From NCBI GenBank assembly GCA_945868555.1, contig CAMBMC010000074.1, positions 1 to 9,646 of the forward strand: DNA of 9,646 bases, in the 5' to 3' direction. Position numbers and translations under genes: made by a program. Below the pieces are notes generated by a model. That model had not been told where the DNA came from, did no database searches, and saw only the letters and a list, made by a program, of their open reading frames with translations. Within the stretch, counting starts at the first letter, position 1; every line of letters begins with the position of its first letter. Shown here in pieces: positions 1-5,193 of the stretch. This DNA comes from Chitinophaga pinensis. GTDB taxonomy: Bacteria > Bacteroidota > Bacteroidia > Flavobacteriales_D > Crocinitomicaceae.

Positions 1-1
1 A

Positions 2-679
2 GAAACATCCTTTACATTAAATGCCGATGAATCGGCACACGCTTGTCGGGTATTGCGCATGAAGGAAGGAGATGAACTAACTGTTCTAAATGGCAAGGGG
101 CTCGTGCTGAACGGAAAAATTTCAAATGCTAGTCCAAAAGGATGCGTTATTATCCCCAAAGAAATTGAACAGCACGATGTATCATTAGTGAACATTCATA
201 TTGCGATTGCACCGACTAAAAATAGTGAGCGCATGGAATGGCTTTTTGAAAAGGCTACCGAGATTGGAATCACAGAAATCACCTTGCTCTCGTGCAGAAA
301 CAGTGAACGAAAAAATATCAGAGCGGATCGCTTGGAAAAAATACTCGTTTCAGCAATGAAACAATCGCAACGAAGTTATCTTCCCATTCTCAATCCTATG
401 ATCGGATTGAAGGAATTCATCCAAAATCATCCAAATGGATTAATTGCTCACTGCGAGAAAACAGATAAAATGACGATCGAAAACGCATGGTCTCCAATCA
501 ATTGTCCAATATTGATTGGTCCAGAAGGTGATTTTTCTTCTGATGAAATTCAATTGGCCTTAACAAATGGCTATACCCCGATCACTTTGGGGGAAAATCG
601 CTTGCGCACTGAGACCGCCGGTTTGGTTGCATGTATGCATGCCGTATTAAAACATCAGGAAATAAGCTCAAAACCATGA
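2..679 (+). CDS. rsmE: 16S rRNA (uracil-1498-N3)-methyltransferase RsmE, 5'-truncated by window edge
   Basis: RsmE methylates N3 of U1498 in helix 44 of 16S rRNA using S-adenosylmethionine; it is a cytoplasmic SPOUT (trefoil-knot) enzyme acting on the 30S subunit. The open frame runs in from the window edge with no stop. The first visible residues (..LNADESAHACRVLRMKEGDEL) match the family's N-terminal PUA-like strand, so the gene starts upstream, probably by about 8-10 codons. The frame therefore does not start at the in-frame TTG at 53. The central part carries the family pattern KNSERMEWLFEKATEIG, then ISxxxLLxxxNSER and SAMKQSQRSYLP. The C-terminal knot has IGPEGDFSSDE and LGENRLRTETAGL, the SAM-binding and knot signatures. 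225 codons are visible, consistent with a full length near 235. The TGA stop overlaps the ATG of the next gene (ATGA), implying one transcript and coupled translation. The identification is secure. Confidence 0.95.
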   Translation, partial: ETSFTLNADESAHACRVLRMKEGDELTVLNGKGLVLNGKISNASPKGCVIIPKEIEQHDVSLVNIHIAIAPTKNSERMEWLFEKATEIGITEITLLSCRNSERKNIRADRLEKILVSAMKQSQRSYLPILNPMIGLKEFIQNHPNGLIAHCEKTDKMTIENAWSPINCPILIGPEGDFSSDEIQLALTNGYTPITLGENRLRTETAGLVACMHAVLKHQEISSKP

Positions 680-1338
680 AAAAATTATTTCAAAATGCAG
701 TATTCACTCTTGGCTTCTTGTGCCTGACATTTAACGCGTCGAGTCAAGGCACCTATCAACTGGCCGTTTTGAAGTATGCTGGAGGTGGAGATTACTATGC
801 GAATCCGAGCGCATTAAAAAACCTGATTTCCTTCTGCAATCAATCGCTGGGAAGCAATATCTCCTCCGATGTCCCTTACGTGGATGTGGGAAGTCAAGAC
901 CTTTATATGTATCCAATGATCCACATGACTGGTCATGGAAACGTTGTTTTTTCAGCTGCTGAAGCAGAAAATCTGCGCACGTATTTGCTAGCTGGAGGAT
1001 TTTTACACATCGATGACAATTACGGAATGGATGAGTTTATTCGAGTTGAATTGAAAAAAGTTTTCCCAAACAACCCACTCGTTGAAATCCCTTTTGACCA
1101 CCCTATTTTTCATCAAAAGTTCAATTTTAACGGCTTACCAAAAATTCATGAACACGACGGCAAGCGTCCTCAGGCCTTTGGCATTTTTGAAGAAGGAAGG
1201 CTTTTGTGCTTGTACACCTATGAAACTGACCTCAGCGATGGTTGGGAAGACCCTCAAGTGCACAACGACTCCCCTGAGAAACGGAAAGAAGCATTGCAAA
1301 TGGGCGCGAATATCCTGATGTATGCATTTATGAGGTAG
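676..1338 (+). CDS. DUF4159 domain secreted protein, function unknown
   Basis: This 220-residue protein begins at the ATG inside the ATGA overlap with rsmE. A longer reading from 631 would only add residues copied from the rsmE tail, and the signal peptide begins exactly at 676. Residues 1-23 look like a Sec signal (KK, then hydrophobic VFTLGFLCLTF, then NASS before Q24), so the mature protein should lie in the periplasm or outside. From about residue 27 it matches my knowledge of the DUF4159 family: YQLAVLKYAGGGDYY at the start, TGHGN at 85-89, GGFLHIDDNYG at 107-117, FDHPIFH at 140-146, and YETDLSDGWED near 182-192. DUF4159 is thought to have a glutamine-amidotransferase-like fold, but no enzymatic role is established and no obvious nucleophile elbow is visible here. 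The location next to rsmE gives no direct clue to function. Family assignment is confident; function is not. Confidence 0.85.
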   Translation: MKKLFQNAVFTLGFLCLTFNASSQGTYQLAVLKYAGGGDYYANPSALKNLISFCNQSLGSNISSDVPYVDVGSQDLYMYPMIHMTGHGNVVFSAAEAENLRTYLLAGGFLHIDDNYGMDEFIRVELKKVFPNNPLVEIPFDHPIFHQKFNFNGLPKIHEHDGKRPQAFGIFEEGRLLCLYTYETDLSDGWEDPQVHNDSPEKRKEALQMGANILMYAFMR

Positions 1339-1372
1339 TTTTAGCGTCGAACTTAGCTTACCAGCGCTGAAA
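1339..1372. terminator. Weak hairpin just after the DUF4159 stop, possible terminator
   Basis: TTTTAGCGT (1339-1347) can pair with GCGCTGAAA (1364-1372) to give a 9-bp stem with two G-U pairs and a 16-base loop, directly after the TAG stop and in the gap between two convergent genes. No clear T-run follows on either strand, so termination is suggested mainly by position. It could be chance pairing. Confidence 0.25.
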
Positions 1373-1376
1373 TCTG

Positions 1377-1412
1377 TGGGCTGAGGTACTCGTTTGGGCT
1401 GAAAAACTCGAA
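1377..1412. repeat. Two-copy 18-bp imperfect tandem repeat between convergent genes
   Basis: Copy 1 is TGGGCTGAGGTACTCGTT (1377-1394) and copy 2 is TGGGCTGAAAAACTCGAA (1395-1412). They are adjacent and match at 13 of 18 positions, sharing the blocks TGGGCTGA and ACTCG at the same spacing. A degenerate third GCGCTGA lies at 1364-1370. The array ends 8 bases before the argS stop codon. It may be a remnant of a dispersed intergenic repeat or a chance local duplication; its role is unknown. Confidence 0.6.
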
Positions 1413-1420
1413 GACCCTCC

Positions 1421-3319
1421 TCACATTCTTTCGGGCACCTCTACACCCAACAATTTCATCGATGAACGAATTACCTTAGCTACACTTGCACTCATTGCCA
1501 AGCGCATCCCTTTAAGATGTTCATCCGTTTCGATAAGTATTGGCACTGTCTGATAAAAATGATTGTAGCTTTTCACCAATTCATACATGTAATTGGCCAA
1601 AACAGCAGGTGAAAGCGTTTGCCCTGCTTCAGCAATAATGGATGGGTATTCGGACAGTAATTTAATCACCTCCTTTTCCTCATCATTTATAGGGCAATCT
1701 TGAATATTTCCTCCAGCATAATTGGCTTTTGCCAGTAAGGAGCAAATCCGGGCATGTGTGTATTGAATAAAAGGCCCAGTATTCCCATTCAATTCGATGG
1801 ATTCTGCCGGATTGAACAACATACGCTTTTTGGGATCAACCTTCAAAAGGTAGTATTTTAAGCCTCCAAGTCCGATGGTATTGAACAAATGTTCCTTCGC
1901 AGAATCAGACATTCCATCCAAATGTCCTCGTTCGCGCGTCATTTCTGTTGCTTTCTCGACCACTTCGGCGATTAAATCATCCGCATCAACCACAGTTCCC
2001 TCACGCGACTTCATTTTTCCTGAAGGCAAATCAACCATCCCATAACTCAGATGGGAGCAATTTGCTGCCCAGGAATATCCCAATTTCTCGAGAATCAAAA
2101 ACAAGACTTTAAAATGGTAATCCTGCTCATTCCCTACGGTATAAATGATCCCATTCATCTCAGGAAAATCCTTGTATCGATCAACTGCGGTTCCAATATC
2201 TTGAGTCATGTAAACGGCTGTTCCATCCGAACGCAAAACTAGCTTCTCATCAAGACCAGAATCTGTTAAATCGATCCAAACGGAACCATCCTCTTTTTTA
2301 TAAAAAACTCCTTTTTGAAGTCCTTCAACAACGATATCCTTTCCCAAGAGAAAAGTGTCAGATTCGTAATAGCTTTTATCAAAATCGACAGCTATTGAAC
2401 GGTAAGTCACATCAAATCCTTGATAGACCCAATTGTTCATTGTTGTCCAAAGTAGATACACTTGTGGGTCTCGGGCCTCCCACTTCACAAGCATTTCTTT
2501 TACATCTCGCAATAGGGTAGTTTGATTTTTTGCTAAATCTTTGATTTTGTCCTCAATGCCGGCGAAGGCTTTTTCGTCCTTGCCTTCTTTGGCTTCTGTC
2601 AATCGCTTAAACTCCGCAACCACAGATTCACTGAATGATTCAAAGTTTCCTTCTTCCCAGCCTCCAATGATTGACTTTGCTTCAGCATTGAAGTTACGGT
2701 CAAATTCAACATAGTATTTTCCAACGAGTTTATCGCCTTTCAACCCAGTATTCTGAGGGGTTTCACGTTCACCTTGATCATTTAATGGAGAAAAGCGTTC
2801 CCATGCAAGCATACTTTTGCAAATGTGAATACCGCGGTCGTTGATGATTTGTGTTTTAATAACTTTATGGCCATTTGCCTTTAATATTTCTGCAACGGAA
2901 TAACCAAGAAAAATATTTCGAAGGTGTCCAAGGTGCAAAGGCTTATTGGTATTTGGTGAAGCATATTCCACCATTAAAAGTGGTTTCGAATCAGGTCTTT
3001 CAAACCCAAAATTTGGATTCTTTTGAATGTCCTCAAGTGCATTGACCCAATACTCGGATGATAAATGAATGTTCAAGAACCCTCCGAGCACATCAATTTG
3101 CTGAATGCCTTCAAACTCGGAAATGAGTGCAAGGCGAATTTTCTCTCCAAGTTCTTGAGGCGATGCTTTCAGTGCCTTGACGAAAGGGAAAAGCAATAAA
3201 GTCAAATCACCAGAGACCTCTTTTTTTGTGCGTTGTACTTGCACCATTCCTGAAGATACTTCAGTGCCAAAGAGTGATATACTGTGGTGGAGTAAAAATT
3301 CTTTTATTTCGTGTTCCAT
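1421..3319 (-). CDS. argS: Arginine--tRNA ligase (arginyl-tRNA synthetase)
   Basis: This cytoplasmic class I synthetase charges tRNA-Arg with arginine at the expense of ATP. The order of parts is as expected: an N-terminal Add-1-like tRNA-binding domain (about 1-105); the Rossmann catalytic domain with the HIGH-type motif HLGH at 129-132 preceded by SPNTNKPLHLG; the KMSKS-equivalent KMKSREG at 435-441; then the DALR anticodon-binding helical domain from about 515 (QYTHARI 519-525) to the family-typical PERM C-terminus. Length is 632 residues, against about 590-600 as I recall for Bacteroidota relatives. The extra length appears to lie around 217-265 (see findings). The start ATG at 3317-3319 is 3 bases after the arginase stop and is preceded by TAAAAG, with no Shine-Dalgarno. 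It is probably cotranscribed with, and second to, the arginase gene. Confidence 0.97.
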   Translation of the reverse strand: MEHEIKEFLLHHSISLFGTEVSSGMVQVQRTKKEVSGDLTLLLFPFVKALKASPQELGEKIRLALISEFEGIQQIDVLGGFLNIHLSSEYWVNALEDIQKNPNFGFERPDSKPLLMVEYASPNTNKPLHLGHLRNIFLGYSVAEILKANGHKVIKTQIINDRGIHICKSMLAWERFSPLNDQGERETPQNTGLKGDKLVGKYYVEFDRNFNAEAKSIIGGWEEGNFESFSESVVAEFKRLTEAKEGKDEKAFAGIEDKIKDLAKNQTTLLRDVKEMLVKWEARDPQVYLLWTTMNNWVYQGFDVTYRSIAVDFDKSYYESDTFLLGKDIVVEGLQKGVFYKKEDGSVWIDLTDSGLDEKLVLRSDGTAVYMTQDIGTAVDRYKDFPEMNGIIYTVGNEQDYHFKVLFLILEKLGYSWAANCSHLSYGMVDLPSGKMKSREGTVVDADDLIAEVVEKATEMTRERGHLDGMSDSAKEHLFNTIGLGGLKYYLLKVDPKKRMLFNPAESIELNGNTGPFIQYTHARICSLLAKANYAGGNIQDCPINDEEKEVIKLLSEYPSIIAEAGQTLSPAVLANYMYELVKSYNHFYQTVPILIETDEHLKGMRLAMSASVAKVIRSSMKLLGVEVPERM

Positions 3320-3322
3320 CTT

Positions 3323-4282
3323 TTAATTTCGGTTTTCAATGGTGCTTGCTACAGATTCCAATAATCCAAAAGCTACCTCAGCCATTTTATTCATTTTATC
3401 ATCCAAACAGGGATTAATCTCTACAAATTCAGTACAGATCACACGTGGGTCTTGACACAAACCAACCAAAATTTCTTTGGCTTGATCAGGTGAAAGTCCA
3501 TTCTTAACTGGCGTACCTGTTCCCATTGATGTCAACGATGGATCCATAGAATCAACATCAAAAGAAACATAAAGTATGTCACAATCCTTGAGAAGACCGA
3601 GGGTTTGCTTCACAATTTGTGATGCCCCTTCCTCGTTCACTTGACTCACCGGGATTACCGAAATCTCATACTGGTCGATCAAAGTACTTTCTTGCACTTC
3701 AAAATCTCTTAGGGCAATATAAACCAAGTCTTTGGCGAAAAATTTAGGCCCTGAAAATCCAATGTTCTTCAAGCGTTCCCAAATGGCTACTGTGCTTTGG
3801 TCAACCTCATTTGATTTACACGGCATATTGTCCTCGCACAAGGCAATGGCAAGTGGCATACCGTGTATGTTGCCCGAAGGCGTGGTATATGGTGTATGCA
3901 AATCCGCATGAGCATCAACCCAAACCAATCCCAAACGCTTGTCAGGGTAAGTTTCTTTGATCCCCGCTATTGTTCCAGATGCTGAGGCATGGTCCCCTGC
4001 CAAAACCAGTGGAAAATGGTCGTCTGAAAGGCAGGCAGAAACTTGATTAGCAACAGACAAATAAACGTTCTCAAAACCATTGATTCTTTTTGCAAATGGA
4101 TGCATGTCTTTGTAGTCCAACAACTCGTTTCGATCGACAATGCGCACCATCGGATAACGTGCAAAAAAACCATTTCCTTGACTTCGTGCTGCAGCCATCA
4201 AAGCATCCGCTCCCAAGGAAGATCCGCGAGTACCTGCGGCAATCTCAGACCGATTTATGAGTAAACTTATTTCCTTCTTCAT
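3323..4282 (-). CDS. Arginase (ureohydrolase family)
   Basis: Arginase hydrolyses L-arginine to L-ornithine and urea at a binuclear manganese centre, in the cytoplasm. All expected metal ligands are visible in the 319-residue product: H98 in AGDHAS, D123/H125/D127 in VDAHADLHT, and D242/D244 in SFDVDSMDP. The substrate-side motif TTPSGNIHG (133-141, with H140) is the arginase form rather than the agmatinase form. LRDFE (191-195) and EFVEINP (285-291, E288) complete the site, and GTGTPV (254-259) follows the last metal motif. Agmatinase or formimidoylglutamase remain less likely alternatives. The ATG at 4280-4282 fits a leading MKKEISLLINRSE and lies 16 bases after a candidate promoter box. 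The gene is first in a two-gene unit with argS. No urease or ornithine gene is nearby. rocF is the usual symbol, left blank because the pathway context is not visible. Confidence 0.87.
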   Translation of the reverse strand: MKKEISLLINRSEIAAGTRGSSLGADALMAAARSQGNGFFARYPMVRIVDRNELLDYKDMHPFAKRINGFENVYLSVANQVSACLSDDHFPLVLAGDHASASGTIAGIKETYPDKRLGLVWVDAHADLHTPYTTPSGNIHGMPLAIALCEDNMPCKSNEVDQSTVAIWERLKNIGFSGPKFFAKDLVYIALRDFEVQESTLIDQYEISVIPVSQVNEEGASQIVKQTLGLLKDCDILYVSFDVDSMDPSLTSMGTGTPVKNGLSPDQAKEILVGLCQDPRVICTEFVEINPCLDDKMNKMAEVAFGLLESVASTIENRN

Positions 4283-4298
4283 ACGTAAAAATAGTCTT

Positions 4299-4306
4299 CA
4301 AAATTA
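4299..4306 (-). promoter_or_regulatory. Candidate Bacteroidota -7 box for arginase-argS
   Basis: Read on the minus strand this is TAATTTTG, an exact TAnnTTTG match. It lies 16 bases before the arginase ATG, so transcription would start with a leader of only about 10 bases. A TTTA sits 18 bases upstream of the box in place of the -33 TTTG, so the upstream element is weak. The call rests on consensus and position only. Confidence 0.5.
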
Positions 4307-4396
4307 ACACAAATACCCGACAGATAAACACGAAAAATGTGTAACCTTCGAATTGGTATGCGTTTGCTTTTTTCATCATTGCTGATAAAAAAAATG

Positions 4397-4404
4397 TACT
4401 TTCG
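4397..4404 (+). promoter_or_regulatory. Candidate -7 box for the secreted protein gene
   Basis: TACTTTCG matches TAnnTTTG except for C in place of the third T. It lies 17 bases before the ATG at 4422, directly downstream of an A8 tract. No well-spaced -33 TTTG is visible (the nearest TTG, 4379-4381, is 15 bases away). Confidence 0.4.
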
Positions 4405-4421
4405 GCTTAAATTTCACTTCA

Positions 4422-5102
4422 ATGGTCAAGCTTTTTTCACTTTTCATTTTCCTTGGTTTCACTCGTATCATTACGGCACAAAGTACACCAGAATTCGAGA
4501 AATTTTCGGGAAAACTGGTTTATTCTGTTTCGATCACAGACACCTCTCTTCAAAAGATGATTCCATCTCGACAGATGATTGTTTATACCAACGACACACT
4601 TATACGCATAGAAAACACAACAGATCAACTTGGCTTTCAGGTAATAATTAAACATTTGGTTTTTAATAAGTCATACCTACTCTTGAATACTCCTGTAAAC
4701 AATTACGCAATCCAAACGGATTACAATGATGATCAAGAAATTAAATACCCATACAGCTATACCACAAAACGTGGAAAGCGGAAAATTTTGGGACTGAAGG
4801 CAAAGCGATTAATGGTGAGTCATGAAAATTTCGAAGAACCAATTGAGTTTTTATACCTTCCACAGTACACCCCAAAATACATCAATACTTTAGAGAATTT
4901 CCCGGGACTTCCTGTGCTTTATTACATTTCTTCGGTGGACGGAACGTACGAATACCGTTTAATTTCTATGGAAAATACTGCACCAAACCATGATCTTTTT
5001 GGAGTGCCCTCAGACTATAAGCGAGTAACTTTCGATAACTTCTTAAACGAGATGTTACAGTACCAGCAGCAAAGTGAGGAAATCGAGATTGAACACGAAT
5101 GA
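4422..5102 (+). CDS. Secreted protein of unknown function, possibly DUF4412/GLPGLI-like
   Basis: The product has 226 residues. Residues 1-19 form a short Sec signal (MVK, then LFSLFIFLGF, then ITA before Q20), so it should be exported; no lipobox cysteine is present and the whole protein contains no cysteine. The mature part alternates short beta-like strands (GKLVYSVSI, RQMIVYTNDTLIRIEN, KSYLLLNTP). It then has a KILGLKAKRLMVSH segment (121-134), PIEFLYLP (140-147) and NFPGLPVLYYI (159-169). This order, a G-x-K-A-K strand followed by a PGLP-x-x-Y strand, resembles Bacteroidota DUF4412/GLPGLI-type envelope proteins, but the similarity is by eye and weak. The C-terminus (200-226) is probably helical and very acidic (EEIEIEHE). 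Only one ATG fits the signal peptide. It appears to be a single-gene unit, bounded downstream by a hairpin at 5111-5138. Confidence 0.8.
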   Translation: MVKLFSLFIFLGFTRIITAQSTPEFEKFSGKLVYSVSITDTSLQKMIPSRQMIVYTNDTLIRIENTTDQLGFQVIIKHLVFNKSYLLLNTPVNNYAIQTDYNDDQEIKYPYSYTTKRGKRKILGLKAKRLMVSHENFEEPIEFLYLPQYTPKYINTLENFPGLPVLYYISSVDGTYEYRLISMENTAPNHDLFGVPSDYKRVTFDNFLNEMLQYQQQSEEIEIEHE

Positions 5103-5110
5103 TTCCTACT

Positions 5111-5138
5111 AACATCGAGGTGTTTATACTTCGATGTT
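5111..5138 (+). terminator. Stem-loop between the secreted protein gene and ftsK, likely terminator
   Basis: AACATCGAGG (5111-5120) pairs with CTTCGATGTT (5129-5138), giving a 10-bp stem with one G-U pair and an 8-base loop, 8 bases after the TGA stop. The outer 8 bp are a perfect inverted repeat. There is no T-run after it (GGCAGTC follows), so it is not a textbook intrinsic terminator; it could instead stabilise the mRNA end or be a protein-binding dyad upstream of ftsK. Confidence 0.45.
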
Positions 5139-5168
5139 GGCAGTCTTCAAAATCCTCATTGCCGTATC

Positions 5169-5176
5169 TATCTTCG
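5169..5176 (+). promoter_or_regulatory. Candidate -7 box for ftsK
   Basis: TATCTTCG matches TAnnTTTG except for C in the third T position, the same variant as the box at 4397. It ends 17 bases before the ftsK ATG. No properly spaced -33 TTTG is visible. It lies downstream of the hairpin at 5111-5138, which would let ftsK be transcribed independently of the preceding gene. Confidence 0.4.
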
Positions 5177-5193
5177 TACATTAAATTCACCTC

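Larger units (their letters stand above)
4283..4421. other. Divergent promoter region between arginase and the secreted protein gene
   Basis: This 139-base AT-rich gap separates two divergently transcribed units. It contains the minus-strand box at 4299-4306 and the plus-strand box at 4397-4404. Between them is an A8 tract (4387-4394) with a facing T6 tract (4368-4373), which together with ATCA/TGAT could fold into an imperfect AT-rich hairpin. No coding sequence, RNA gene or riboswitch was recognised. Confidence 0.6.

Noticed and set aside
53..679. Starting rsmE at the in-frame TTG at 53 (208 residues).
   Set aside because: The upstream in-frame codons encode residues that fit the RsmE N-terminal domain, so the gene is simply cut by the window edge.
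4368..4394. T6/A8 imperfect hairpin in the divergent promoter as a terminator or riboswitch.
   Set aside because: The stem is mostly A-T with a mismatch and a 4-base core; it is better read as an A-tract next to a promoter, with no gene ending there.
4337..4651. Plus-strand 104-codon frame starting in the divergent promoter region.
   Set aside because: Most of it overlaps the signal peptide and first strands of the secreted protein gene in another frame, and its Phe/His/Tyr-rich translation is typical of a shadow frame.
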